64,000 nucleotides of DNA, taken from the NCBI RefSeq assembly GCF_042242105.1, contig NC_092031.1, positions 20,409,162-20,473,161 on the forward strand, read 5' to 3'. This document shows, piece after piece, positions 43,730 to 64,000 of this stretch. Each line of letters starts with the position of its first letter. The first letter of the stretch is position 1. The notes beneath the pieces are model-generated. The model was not told the origin of the DNA. It did no database searches and saw nothing but the letters and a program-made list of their open reading frames with translations. Origin of the DNA: Pempheris klunzingeri (Eukaryota; Chordata; Actinopteri; Acropomatiformes; Pempheridae). Made by a program: the position numbers and the translations under genes.

Positions 43730-45800
43730 AGTCTTTTTCCATCTTCCATCCTGCACAACTTCAGTGTTATCATTTGATCTTCAGAGAAAGCAATGCTTCC
43801 ACCAATGTCCATGATTGGTGATGGGCTGTCTCACAGCGGCATGTCCACATTAGTGACTGTGTATTTTGGCTCGCTGTCTGGTTGCATAATAACCCCCCTA
43901 CAATTTTCATTAATAAGCCTCTCAACTTACTGTTTACTGTAATGTCACTCTACTGTGCATAGCACATAATTGTATAATTGTGAACACTGCCTCTGTTAAA
44001 ACAAATGGCCCAGTGACTGTTTCTTTTGTGTTGTGTAGAGTTATGCTGTTTGTGGTTAGACAGTAAATAGGCTTTGTGCTTATATGCTGTGATTTTCTAT
44101 AATACTGTGGGCTTACTGCCTTCAGCTATCACTTTGTTAATATTATTACAACATTTACAGAACCTCCCTTCAAACTGCTGTGACTAAGTCAAAAAAGACC
44201 TAAGAAAGATTCAAGTAAATTCAAGCTCTTGCCAAATTAGTTCATACAATGCTGATTAAGCCTGTCACTGCCAGGTAAAGCTATCTGTATTTTGCAGTAT
44301 AGCAGAGGTTTTAAATCTGGTGTCTCTGGCAAGATATCCACAGTGATGCACCAGTGGTAATGAATTTTACAATAACCAGCAATGATTGGTTTGCCAAAGC
44401 TGCAGGGGAAGCAACCGTAACGATAGCAACTTGGAGTATGCAACCTATGAAGCATCCACAACAAGTTTCTGGTGCTCCAGATCAGAAAGAAACCAGCTGT
44501 TCAAAAGGAAGGATCACAGTTAATAAAATGAAAGCTGTACGCATATGTCATAAGCATGCGTCAACCGTATAATTACTCTCACTGCCACAATAGGGAGATA
44601 AAAAAAATCTACACAATAGGTTAAAGCTACCATTTTATCCATATTAAGCAGTGTGTTGTCTCCCCGGGAACACACTATTTAGCTGACCAGCACGTGTGCG
44701 TTACAGAAACTTTTTTTGGTGTCCATTAACAAGTTAGAGCAGTCACAAAGGTCGCATGAGCTCAAATAACTCTTCACCAGCCACAGTTCGTTTCTGGTTC
44801 ACAGAAGCACTTGGACTGTAAGCATTTTTACAGCAAATTTTCCTCCAGACGCACTCCATTAAAATCAGTCACTCTGACAGCCATGTGGTGCTACGTTATG
44901 TAGAGGTCCGTCTATTTCCAGGAAGCAAGTTAAGATTCTAATGTGTGCTTTATTTAGCAGTCTTGGTTAACACGAGATGAGTGAAGTGAAACAACGTGAA
45001 AGTTTGGACACAGTTCACTTCAGCAGCTTTATCCATGCACACAGGCTCTAGTTGATCACTCTGTTCATATCTTGTATATTGATTGTTTTTTTGTTTCAGC
45101 CACCTTACGGACAAATGTGATGACCCTATCTTGTTATCTTGTTGCTTGTTGCTCTTTCACAGAGGCCAGCTAGCTAGCAATATATTAACAACAACAACTA
45201 ATAATTCATAGTTGATATGCAGGGTCAGATGATCCAGCAAGTAATCCATGAGTTTGGGGCCCCCAAATGGCTGCAGGGCCTTATGCAGTCTAATGAAGTA
45301 AGGTCGTCTGGCCTTGAAAAGTGGGCCATCATAGACATGAGAGACACATTTGTCACAGCCAGTCTTACAGGCTGTAACAAAATGGTTGTACTAAATTGAA
45401 CAAGAAATCATATTCATTTGCAGAAAAGGCAAATAGGTGCAACTAAAACAAACAAAAGAAAACAAATTTTGCAAGGGCCAGAAATGGAGAGGGAGGAATG
45501 AGGATGGCTGATCCTAAATGTATTCTGGATAGACTTGTTAGGTGGACACAATTGCATTAATGCAATATTTGCCTACCAGGACCTGAAGGGAGACAAAAAA
45601 ATAATCCTACAGGCCACTACAGAGCCAGGGGGCCATCGCACTTAAAATATGAGGATAACAGTGCACCATTAGCTGTCTCTTGTTTAAATTGTCATTAAAG
45701 CATTAAATCATTAAAGCTGACAGAAATAGGCGTGTAAAGAATGAAAAAGAGCTCCTTTCTCACCTCTGCTATCACTGCATGAAGCTGGTGTGACTGTCAG
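43730..45800. other. Intergenic DNA with no recognised feature
   Basis: Mixed AT-rich sequence. Only short open frames (75 codons or fewer) without family resemblance. I see no RNA gene or clear repeat. Confidence 0.45.
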
Positions 45801-45844
45801 ATTCGGAGTGTTAGCTTAGCTTCAAAAGCTCTGCCACACCTTGT

Positions 45845-46106
45845 AACAGTCAGAGTGTACTGAATCAGGTCGGACTGCAATACCAAATAGCACCACAAGG
45901 TGCTACCTCCTTTTGTTTTCTTATGATGTACTAAAGTAGAGAGTTGTGCAAACAGAGATACTTTATTTCTCCACCCGTCGTCCACTACAGAGAGCTCTCA
46001 GCAGTAACGAGTTGGCGTAGGTGCTGCTGTCTGGTTCTCCTGCTCATGTTTCATTAGGAAATATAGCGCCGTGGAGACCTGGTTTAATATGGTCAATCTT
46101 ACTGTA
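45845..46106 (+). repeat. 5' LTR-like segment of the Gypsy fossil
   Basis: Pairs with 49570-49836 in the same direction. Outer ends are not sharp, so the true LTR may be longer. Confidence 0.6.
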
Positions 46107-46263
46107 TGAATTCAGACCTTGAGCTACAGGTTCAAGATCTATGAGCAGATGTTAGAAGTCTGTGGAAATTTCTGCAGGACTGCCCGTACCTGCAGCACAA
46201 TGTGCTTAAACACTGGGATCAACTTAAGAAACCCAGATACTCTTGCAGCCCAACAACTACCTC

Positions 46264-46301
46264 TTAAGTGGCCATGGGTTTTAGTCACCATGGCCACTTA
46301 A
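46264..46301. repeat. Perfect inverted repeat, 14-bp arms
   Basis: TTAAGTGGCCATGG (46264-46277) and its exact reverse complement (46288-46301) with a 10-nt loop, inside the Gypsy fossil. Confidence 0.9.
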
Positions 46302-46520
46302 ACCCCATATACTCCGGCTGTAACCAAGGTGAATCCCACTTCCCTGGATACAAAATAAAACCACTCTGGAGCTCAAGCTGGACAGCCTGAAAGCCTAAAG
46401 CCACATCCCCTCGAACTGAGCAGCACATCTAGGATGATCACTGCTGCATTGTTAGAATTAGAGCCCCCTGTCTTTGCTGGTGATACTAAAGTAAAACCTG
46501 AAGACTGGTTACATGCTGTG

Positions 46521-46683
46521 GATCCTGGTCCCGGTCCCGTTGATGTGGTTCTCTGGTTCCTGTGGATCCTGGTCCCGGTCCCGCTGATGTGGTTCTCTGG
46601 TTCCTGTGGATCCTGGTCCTGGTTCTGTTGATGTGGTTCCCTGGTTCCTATGGATCCTGGTCCTGGTCCCGCTGATGTGGTTC
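46521..46683 (+). repeat. 44-bp minisatellite, about 3.7 copies
   Basis: Copies start at 46521, 46565, 46609 and 46653 with GATCCTGGTCC. The unit continues with a CGCTGATGTGGTTCTCTGG-type core. It opens frames in all directions that encode Gly-Pro- or Arg-Glu-rich repeats; these are by-products. Confidence 0.93.
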
Positions 46684-47009
46684 TCCACCAGCCAATGGAT
46701 GTGCGTCTGTCCAAGGCTACAGCCTGTCCGTCCTTGGGAGCTGGATCTCTCCTTCACTGTGGTGCTCCCGGAGGTTTCTCTTTTCCCACTGGGTTTTTTG
46801 AGTTTTTCCTTCCCGAAGAAGGAGGGTCATAAAGGGTGATGCCCCGGACAGATCCACCGGACTGATCCATTGGCCTCATCGACTGCTGGACTCTTTATTT
46901 GATTGTTGTTCGCTTACACTCGTTATTTCAGTGAACTTTGTAAAGCACTATGAGACACTCTGTTGTGATATTGGGCTATACAAAATAAATTGAATTGAAT
47001 TGAATTGAA
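46684..47009 (+). mobile_element. L2-like LINE/SINE 3' tail inserted in the Gypsy fossil
   Basis: It contains GGTTTCTCTTTTCCCACTGG, TTTGTAAAGCACTATGAGAC and GGGCTATACAAAATAAATTG followed by a TTGAA-type tail, a 3' end very common in teleost genomes. Gag-like sequence lies to the left and gag-region sequence to the right, so it entered after the Gypsy element. The 44-bp minisatellite may belong to its 5' part. Confidence 0.65.
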
Positions 47010-48689
47010 CACTTACAGATCCTCAATGAACTTGAGTAACGAGCAAATACTGAAAGAGCTAACACTTTTCCTCATAAAAGCCTAATAAATGGTTTAAAGC
47101 GCTCAGTTCACATGTCACATGGACACAATTCTGCCAGCTCTTCAGCACTACAAACATTCGTAGCCCATATGCTGAGTGAATTTAACAAATGAAAGAGCCA
47201 ACCACCAGAGAAAGAGCAAATCTAACTGATATGCAAGCACTCTCTGGAGAAATTAGTTGCACTGTTTGCCACACCCATCTCCTCAGTGATGGACTTGTTG
47301 CTGCGGGCTCACAAGCTCCATGCAGACCTTGGATCTGGTGGCCACCAGACTTCTCCTGTGGATTTCAGAGTAAGCCAAAACACTGAGCCCCACTGCTTCA
47401 AATGCTGTCGGCCTGGGTTCACATCTCTCACTTGCCCAAGCTGCAACGCAGCACCCAATATGACCTCACCACTCAGTCACCAGCGAAACTTGCTCCCATC
47501 TCACAAGTAACTTTGACTCCAGATATGGGGTGAGCCAAAGAAGAAGCAGACGGTATGTCAGCAGACACCCCACTACTAGCCACACAGAGAGGAAACCAAA
47601 CAAAACACATCAGTGAGAGGGTTCACGAGTGAACTTTGCAGACAATGCTCCCTGCAGCCCTGACAGTGTCACTTACCTAATAATTGGATAAATGAACAAG
47701 CACTTCTACCAGCGTTTTGCCATAATTTGCAATCTGTCTTCCTCTTTCATCCTGGGAATGGATTTTTTCTGACCAGAGCCTCAATATCCATCAACATCAG
47801 CTCCAAAACTGTATTCATGGATGACATCCTTTTTCCTATGGTGGATGAGAACTGCACAGTCTAACCTTTCATCGAATGAAGAGCAATCATGTCCCTTGAC
47901 ACACTACAATCCGCCTTCATTGCAAAAGTCACCGTTGTGAGACTTGAGGAGGGACAGAAAGCTGCCCTGTTTAATTTTCTCTCGCAGTTTGACAACATCA
48001 GTCATCATCTCAGACATATTTTGCTGACATCCATCTTATCGCAAATCTCCAGCAAAAAACAAAACAAAAAATGTCTCATTGAAGCAGATACAGCAAACCC
48101 TGCAGGACAGCATTATTGAGCCATTCACTAGCCCATTGACCGCCCTGTAGTGATTATACGCTAAACACGCCATGCTGAGCCCATGCACACACTCACAAGC
48201 AAGGATGCCATAGATGTTTTGAAGGAGTGGGTCACATCAGCACCTGTCCTGAGATTGCTTGATTTTGCACACCCTGTTTTTCATTCATGCTGATGCTTGC
48301 GATCAAAGCTGTGCTTGAAAGATGAAAGGACGGTCATGGCATATGCAAGTTCTTCCCTAGACAAATCTGTAAAACCATACTCAACCCCTGAGAAGGAGTG
48401 CTTGGCTGTAATTTGGGTTTTTAAACATTTCAGATCTTATGTTGAGGGCTTCCATGTGACAGTCTTCACAGACCACAGCAGCCTCAGGTGGCTGATGTCC
48501 TGCCCTAATCCCTCTGGCTGACATGCCTGTTGTCTATAGAACTTGATTTTGACTTCACTATAGTGCACAAGCCTGGCTTGCCTATAAGGTGCCTGATGCC
48601 CTATCCTGCAATCCCCTACCCCCCACCCTTCGACACTCCCATAGATTTCCTACCAGACAACGTTATAATGTCTGTACTCTGCACCCAGT

Positions 48690-49235
48690 GTTGTTGACAG
48701 ATTGTTCTCATGTAATGAGTAATGTTCAGCAATTGCAACTTGTTAGAAAATAGAAAATATGCAGACACGTTTATGTTAATACATTTTATGTTAATACATT
48801 TATGCTTTATTATCATGAAGTTTTAGCCTGATTGTGCCCTTTATACAGACCAAAGAGATGTGTGTTGGTATAGGATGTATCAGACTGTGCTTGCATTCTT
48901 GAGATAAAGAAGAGTTCGAGAAGGCCTTGAACAGCTAGAAGTCGGCGCACCTGCGCTTCCCACCAACCGCCCCTGAAAGGAGGAGAGGGAACAGGGTGCG
49001 GCGGAGGACTGCTGAGAGGAGAAACTTTGCATATACATGTTGCATATACGCTTGAAAGACACTGAGACTGCTCAGTGCAGATGTAAATCCTTGCCTGTAC
49101 TCCTTGCTTGCTGCAAGTAAAACTTTGAACTGAGATCTCTGTCTCTGGCAGTTTATCTTGTGTGTTGGGAAATTAATGGTACGAACTAACAGCGAAAATA
49201 CAGTTCTTGTCTTACAGAAATAATTTCCTGACACA
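48690..49235 (+). mobile_element. Possible solo LTR inside the Gypsy fossil
   Basis: This stretch separates the RNase H-like and pre-integrase-like parts of the fossil. It looks like an LTR: it begins near TGTTGACAG, has GC-rich then AAGTAAAACTTTGA poly(A)-site-like sequence, and ends near CCTGACACA. Ends and family are uncertain. Confidence 0.35.
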
Positions 49236-49569
49236 ACTGGATGATCCAGTCACAGGCCATCTTCTTAGAGATCCTGATATGGAACCACAGGTTAACACAG
49301 ATGGAAACAACTCCTCACAGTACTTTGTTTATGACAACCTGCTTTACTACAAAGACCCAGACCAAGACACGTAGGTACTGGATGTACAAGATAGGTTTGT
49401 TCTGTTTGTTTCATTGAATCCTCTAATTGCTGATATGTATATCATCCTTTCTCTATGTGTCACTGCCAACCTTTCATTGTGTCTATGTATAATGATGTGT
49501 TGAGTGTACGGTGGGCATTTCTTCGGCTGTGTAGGGCTGAAGACAGCCTTCTGATCACCAGGACTATGC

Positions 49570-49836
49570 AACAGTCAAAGTGTAGTGAATCTCGTAGTAC
49601 TGTTATACCAAATAGCACCACAAGGTGGTTCCTCCTTTTGTTTTGTTATGATGTGTTGAAGTAGAGAGTTGTGCACTCAGAGTTACTATATCTCTCCACT
49701 GAACGTCCATAATAGAGTGCTTTCATCAATAACAAGTTGGTGTAGGTGTTGTTGCCTATGTTCTCCTGCTCATGTATGATAAGGGTAAATAGCGCTGCAG
49801 AGACCTGGCATTGTATGGTCAATGTTAAGTACTGTA
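49570..49836 (+). repeat. 3' LTR-like segment of the Gypsy fossil
   Basis: Direct-repeat partner of 45845-46106, ending near GTCAATGTTAAGTACTG. Clearly diverged from its partner. Confidence 0.6.
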
Positions 49837-49859
49837 GAATAAAGTAACAGTATGGAAAT

Positions 49860-50394
49860 CTCCATTCATTGTCCGGCGACTCTCTGAGCTGACTGGCTAA
49901 ACCGGGACCCCTGCTAGCTAGCCCATGTTGCTAGCCACTCCGCCTACAACAGCCCCATTACAACCAAAATCATGCAATACCCACTGAAATATTTGGACTT
50001 GTATTTCCCCATTGCTAAAACCCCTCTGTTCGGATTTCATTATTTACTTCCACCCTTATCAACAGCTGCATCGCTTTGCACAGCTTTAATTTGGACTCAG
50101 TTTAAATTTAGCCTTTTGAGGGTACAGTTCAAACAAGGGTCCCTCTTTGCTTGATTAATTTATGTTCACTGTTTAATATATTGTTATTGGTATATGTTGG
50201 GCAGCTAAACTCATACATATATGGGGACTGTATATAAGGTAGCATAAAACAATTTAGAACAGAAAATGATGCAGGAACAAATGCATAAACTCCAGTGTTT
50301 TTGCTGTAAATATTTTTAAAACTGCAGTAATATCCAGATTTTCAAAATTGTGATTTTTTTTATTGTCCTTTAATCAAACAAATTTCATTTTCAG
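49860..50394. other. Intergenic DNA with no recognised feature
   Basis: It begins with a GCTAGC-rich stretch (GCTAGCTAGCCCATGTTGC) and then becomes AT-rich. No gene seen. Confidence 0.4.
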
Positions 50395-50650
50395 TCCATC
50401 TATCCATTATCTTATCCGTCAGGGCTACGGGGGGGAGCTGGAGCCAATCCCAGTTGACTTTGGGCGAGAGGCAGGGTACACCCTGGATTGGTCGCCGTCC
50501 AACCACAGAGCCAACACACATAGACAGACAACTACTCGTGCTCACACTCACACCTACGGGAAAATTTGAGTCACCAATTAACCTAACCTGCATGTCTTTG
50601 GACTGTGGGACGCATGCAAGCATGGGGAGAACATGCAAACTCCACACACT
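50395..50650 (+). repeat. Common teleost interspersed repeat fragment
   Basis: TCCATCTATCCATTATCTTA, GGGCGAGAGGCAGGGTACAC, CCTGGATTGGTCGCC, AGTCACCAATTAACCTAACC and GGGGAGAACATGCAAACTCC occur in the order I know from a very abundant fish repeat. I do not recall its class with certainty. Confidence 0.65.
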
Positions 50651-51332
50651 GTGCTGCCCAAAATTTCATTATATAAATGGATAATTTCCTATATTTTTGA
50701 AACAATGAGCCCTAAACATAATGTGGTCCAAGACAACAGCCCTGCAATAAATTGTAGCTTCATAAAGCTTTTATTGTTCAGACATTATCAGAGATGCGTT
50801 GATCAAACTTGTATATGTAATTGTGTCCATAGCCAGTATGTTCTTATGAAAAATAACCACAAAACAGAAATAAACGTTAAAAAGTTTGACCTAAGAATAT
50901 TTTCCTCTCTCTTCTCAAGTTAATAAATAAAGGTTTATTTTCAAAATCATGCAAATCCATTCATAACTCATAAACTCAGTTCATCTTTACATAGGTATCT
51001 CTCAGAAGTCACAACAGCCTACTCAAAAAGTCTACATGATGCACTACTGTGTGGCAAACTAAACATGCCCCTCTGTGGTAAACATGGAAAATATTTATTT
51101 ATTTTTGCATGAGCAAAATACCACGTAGTAATGGCATTATTCAGTCTGATGTGGTCTTGCAATTAAAATGAACAAAATAACATAAAAATAGGCATGGCAT
51201 CAGCATGAAATAATGCGTGCACTGCAATATACATCCACCTACACTGGTTGTTTGCAACTGCAACTTCCACCATGTTATCATATTTGTACAATCAGTGCAA
51301 AATGTAAACCGCTCATGCATCCTCACTCAACA
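50651..51332. other. AT-rich intergenic DNA, no recognised feature
   Basis: Short open frames only; no repeat or RNA gene recognised. Confidence 0.4.
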
Positions 51333-52187
51333 TTAAAGGTGCAATCAGTAAGCGTGGCTCGATTCTATAATGGAATTTGATTTATAGTACCTCGGACATA
51401 ATGTCATGTACAAATTCAGGTGCGAATACTAACAGATTAACTTTCAGTGCCTTGCAATTTAATATCATCTATGCTTTTTATAGTGGGAGTACGGCTCTAA
51501 TGTGCAAATGTGTGTTATTTGCTCATACGGCTAACTGCATCAAATTGTAGGTTGCTTATTATGGAGACCCAAAATGTTCAGTTTAATGAATAACATTATG
51601 AAATAAATAAGTAAATATATTACCTTTAAATTTAATTAAATTGCAGCTTTTCATTAAATTACATTATTTGTAGTATCCCAGATGTTTTTTTTTCAATATA
51701 TCCTCACTAAAGTCTTTTTTATTTCATAAATCCAATTTACATCACAAAGTCTTGGTCAGTCAAGACAAGACAAATGGGGCAGAGCCACTTGTGTGATTGG
51801 CTGTTGCTTTGGTCTGAATGAGTGGACAGCCAATCACAAGGGCTCTACCCCTGGATGAAATAACACTTCATAATAACTTTCAAAATGCATTGCATTATTT
51901 CACAACTTTACAGTTATATTATATTCCTTGTCTTTATATATTAACATGAATATTTATCATATAATGTCTAAATTACTTGCTTAATATTCAGCACTTTGGG
52001 TCTTCATAGTTTACTGGTCTAAGAAAAATGACTGCCTAAGTGTTACAGAGTCTTAAGTTCAGTTTACCTTTCACATAGCTTATTAACACAGATGGTTTAA
52101 CAGAAACCACACCAAAACAAACCAAAACCAAACAAAGTGTGTGTATTCAAAGAGCCAATATATACATACAGTATATTGCACCTTTAA
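51333..52187. mobile_element. 847-bp inverted-repeat element flanked by TTAA (MITE-like)
   Basis: TTAA at 51333-51336 and 52184-52187 bracket termini AGGTGCAAT (51337-51345) and ATTGCACCT (52175-52183). The 4-bp TTAA target and short inverted ends fit piggyBac- or Kolobok-type non-autonomous elements. No transposase frame is present. Inside is an imperfect hairpin: left arm 51781-51804, right arm 51826-51846, sharing GATTGGCTGT. Confidence 0.55.
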
Positions 52188-54797
52188 GATTTAGTGGGTG
52201 GGTGTTTAATTTAACACAACAACCTCACTTTTATTTCCTTAGCATTATTAGGTAAATAAAATAAATAAATAGATTAAAAAAAAGAAGAAGACATAGTTGT
52301 ATTTTAATCTGAGACAAAGTTAAGCAAGCTTTTATTTGCTTTGCCTTTACAGTTTAGAATGGTCAGTCACCTCCCATACACTCCCTGAATGGCTATTGCT
52401 TGAGCTTAAATCCAAATGATACTTAAACAAACCTTAGACTCGTAGTATATTAAAACAGAGATGGTTAAGTAAGAGAAAAGCAGGAGCCACTTTCTTTTTT
52501 CAAGGGGATGTAGTTGTGGCAAATGACTTAAAGAGTTGCAATGAAGCCCACAACACTTAAATACAATATTACAGAAATCTTAATTCATCTTAAATAATCC
52601 TATTAAACAATTTCTGGGTGACACAGATTTAGTTTCTTTGTTACTTGTTGTTATACTTGTTCATTAAACCAGCATAATAAACATGCAATGGCATTTTCTT
52701 TTCTGAGAAGTCTATACAAAAAAAGAAACTCTGTTTGCTGTATTGCATTAGATCTTCACTAAAAGAAAAGAAAAACAAAAAGACTTAGGACAAATAATCC
52801 TTATTTGAAAATCTTCCAGGACATGTTTGTTGAATATTTGCCAGCTCTGATCATTCAATCAAGACACACTTCCTGTCACTGAGGAATGAATCAGTGAAAA
52901 AAAGAAAAAGAAAACAATACTGTAGTTACAATGATCCTTTAAATAGACTATTTCATTTCTGATTATATTTCTCATTGTTCCCTGTCTGTGTGTTCTGACC
53001 AAAATCCTACAAGGTCCAAACTTTGTCTTGAAATGTGTTCAATGGAAATTTAAGCTTTTCTGCCACTTTAAACATTGCCACTTGTTTTGTTCTGCTTTGC
53101 AGTGAGGAGTGTGACAATTGAAACATGAAATAGAAAATAATTAGCAAACAATCCAACATATTGCATTGATGATGGATTTCTCTCTGTGTGTGTTGACTCC
53201 GCATTGCATTCGCTTTAGCTTAGTGGACCTAATAATATATAATTGAGTGTATATAGAGCCAGCCCAAAGAATTGAATGCTTTTGTTAAAAGGAAAAAGCC
53301 ATCTGCACTTGATGAATGGAACAATAATATACTCAGTAGGAGGAGGGGAGGTCCCCCGCTCATCAGAACACTACCACTAGCGACACGCTCCACTCACGCC
53401 TGCTGAACATCCGTAGTCAATGCGGACGTCATCTCAAACTCAAATCTTACTATCCACAACTCTAAAAGACAACTTAAGAGCACCGAACAGCTCCATCCTT
53501 TTCCCATCTCTCTCTCTATACTACTTTCCTATAGTGCTGACACATGTCTGTCTTCCTTGAACACCCCCTTACCCAGCAGTAGGTGTTTACCTCAGTCTTT
53601 ACTCTACTCTTTACTTTATGTGAAGCCCTCTCCCGTTCCTCTCTCCTCCTCCAGCTTGCATAGCTCACCCCTGGCTTAGTAAGGCACTGTATTCTCCTGT
53701 CTCCCCTCCCTCTGCTTTTATCCATTTACTGATCATCTGCCTCAAGCCTGCCTTTGTTGTACATTCCCACTGCAGGAAACATGACTGATGGGCTGCTCCA
53801 GTCTGGCTGATTATTTATCTTAGCTATCAAACATGCATTAGCTTTGTCTGTAGCTATGACGTTTTAAACAGATGAATCACTTTTTTACGCTGCTTTGCTA
53901 TTGCTCTCCATACAACTACATCATTTGATTAACAAATGTACCAAGCAAGCCATAATTAAGTAATAATTGAAAAAGTGTACAGCGTAGTTACACCTACAGA
54001 CTGATGTTTCTTACACACCAGAATACTATTGGACAGAACAAAAAGGCTCACGGTTTCCATTTTTAGCCCCACTACAGGCCAAGGCTCCAAGAAAAACTAA
54101 GGAGGTCAGTAAATTTAATGGCAATCTGACCAGTAGTCGTCCACATATACTGATTTATTGGACAGGATTGGACAGACAGACAGACAGACAGACAGAGAGA
54201 TGCGTGACTCGATCCTAAGGCCATGCTGCTGCTTGGGCAAAAGATCAAATAAAAAAATACGAGTTACCAAAGGTGTCAAGAATGGATTCAACCATTTTGC
54301 AAGCATACTTTTGGGGACATTTATTTACCTCTGTAGTTTAAAAAAAGTAGATAATTGCAAGCTGATGAAGGATATGACTTGTTGACTTCCATACTGTGGC
54401 TGTTTCCAGTAAACTCAGCCCCACAGTAACAAAATAGACTGTTGATCATGTTGCTAGCAATGTGAGCACTTGGTTGAGGAGCCCTTCACACACAGTGTTG
54501 GCATGTACAGGGTGTGGACACAATGCATCGGCAAACTATATTTTTATTCAGTCCAGTACAACAGACATATTTGTGAAGATCAGGATGTTCAGTTTTGGTT
54601 GACAGTGTCACGGAGGTGTTGAGTGAACTCTGTGGTAATTACAGAGACTGCAGTTTGATATTAGATTAGATTATTATGTTGAAGCGTCTTCCCACTTGAC
54701 ATGTACCACGAACTAAAAAGCCTTAGAGTTGGTTTAAGTCGTCACCTCTTTGACACTCTCAACAAAAGCTGACCATGTGAGCCTCTCACAGGTCAGG
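52188..54797. other. AT-rich intergenic DNA downstream of ryr2
   Basis: No gene recognised. A short GACA repeat lies at 54171-54196. Some open frames up to about 70 codons occur without family resemblance. Confidence 0.4.
54171..54196 (+). repeat. GACA microsatellite
   Basis: Six uninterrupted GACA copies within a purine-rich run. Confidence 0.85.
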
Positions 54798-54803
54798 TTT
54801 ATT
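54798..54803 (-). promoter_or_regulatory. ryr2: Candidate poly(A) signal of ryr2
   Basis: TTTATT on the + strand is AATAAA on the minus strand, 688 nt past the stop codon and the first such hexamer downstream of it. GT-rich sequence follows. The 3' UTR would be about 0.7 kb, but later hexamers exist (for example 54543-54548). Confidence 0.35.
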
Positions 54804-55490
54804 GCAGAGCTGTTGTGTTGAATTACAGCAGGGTTGTAGAGGTGTTTCTTTTGTGTCCACCCCCTATACCAACATGCAACGTGCATTGTACACAAGAAAA
54901 GTCGTAAACATCATCATACTAATGGCTGCTCTTTGTTTATCTATAAATGTCCTGAAAGTCTTTCAGGAAGGATTCCTTTCTGTATATTCCTTCCCCTTTC
55001 CTCCTCTGTCCATCTTTGGGTCCCTCTTCTTTCCCTCGCTGCATTATTTCTTTGCATTTTTTTGCTTGTTACTGTGAATGTAGAATAAGATGAAGCAAAG
55101 AGGTCATCATCTGAGCCAAGAACCTTGACGTGCCAACAGTCACATATTGTACAGCATATAATCTGTTATTTTCTATGTACAAAGTCTTAGAAGCATTCCA
55201 AACAAAGTGTGCTGGAAGTTGGGGCAGAGCTGGCAAGTTGACTGTCTGGATGAGGGAGAGCTGAGAAGGAAGGCTTAGGGTGGGGCCAGTAGAGCAGGCT
55301 TGGAGATGTAGTTCCTCCTGGACTGTGAAGAGGAGCCACGTGTAGAACCTGTTGTTTGGTAGACCGCAGACTCCTTCGAGAGCAGTAAGAAAGGTTTGAG
55401 GGATAAGCCGGGGGGGTGGGGGAGATGGCTGTAGAGGGCCTTGGACAGTTTACAGTATGAAAGGGAAGAGTCTGTTGCTCCAAGAACAGA

Positions 55491-63981
<8,491 letters not shown>

Positions 63982-64000
63982 CTGCAGGGAGAAGGAGAGA

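Larger units (their letters stand above)
45800..49850 (+). mobile_element. Ty3/Gypsy-type LTR retrotransposon fossil, broken
   Basis: Two related segments of about 265 bp (45845-46106 and 49570-49836, sharing AATAGCACCACAAGGTG and CCTCCTTTTGTTTT) flank the region like old LTRs. Between them, in order, are a Gag-like start near 46436, a nucleocapsid zinc-knuckle-like stretch near 47390-47440, an RT/RNase H-like stretch (TPEKECLAVIW, TDHSSLRWLM) at 48297-48521, and a pre-integrase-like stretch near 49245-49370. It is clearly broken many times and carries later insertions. The differences between the two LTR-like segments suggest an old insertion. Confidence 0.7.

Noticed and set aside
46373-46757. 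Overlapping frames on both strands rich in Gly-Pro or Arg-Glu-Pro repeats
   Set aside because: They are translations of the 44-bp minisatellite in non-coding transposon DNA.
53340-53770. Possible exon in the GC-richer stretch
   Set aside because: Only a 69-codon antisense frame is open, with no family resemblance and no convincing splice context.

Overview
The window is vertebrate nuclear DNA, most likely from a teleost fish. The evidence is a ryanodine receptor gene with vertebrate exon structure, a pair of tRNA-derived V-SINE-like elements, L2/Rex-type LINE tails of the kind common in fish, several small inverted-repeat transposons and a decayed Ty3/Gypsy element. It contains no prokaryotic genes.

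Positions 1-42590 form one head-to-tail tandem array. Each unit is about 1011 bp and carries one tRNA-Lys (anticodon TTT) and one tRNA-Phe (anticodon GAA), both on the + strand, 413 bp apart. There are 41 full units plus a decayed 42nd, giving 41 complete tRNA-Lys and 41 complete tRNA-Phe genes and tRNA-Lys remnants at the right edge. The array is cut by the left edge of the window, so its true size is larger. Spacers are almost as uniform as the tRNA genes, which points to concerted evolution. Shared rare variants reveal higher-order repeats: a five-unit series (a-b-c-d-e) occurs three times in the left 18 kb, and two-unit repeats occur near 19-23 kb and 36-40 kb. Four units carry an extra 138-bp internal duplication. 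Sequence decay, including damaged tRNAs, is concentrated at the right edge.

Positions 42590-55490 are gene-poor. They hold a perfect 22-bp palindrome at the array edge, a LINE 3' end, a broken Ty3/Gypsy fossil (about 45.8-49.85 kb) interrupted by an L2-like tail with a 44-bp minisatellite and possibly by a solo LTR, a common fish interspersed repeat, and an 847-bp TTAA-flanked inverted-repeat element.

Positions 55491-63981 on the minus strand are the last seven coding exons of a ryanodine receptor. The C-terminal residues best match RYR2. They encode the S3-S6 channel domain with the GGGIGD selectivity filter, the zinc-binding C-terminal domain and the stop codon. Splice sites and phases all fit. 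The introns contain several inverted-repeat transposons, an inverted SINE pair around an AT microsatellite, and perfect fold-back hairpins. The exon encoding the filter lies between a CT-rich tract at its acceptor and a CA repeat just after its donor.
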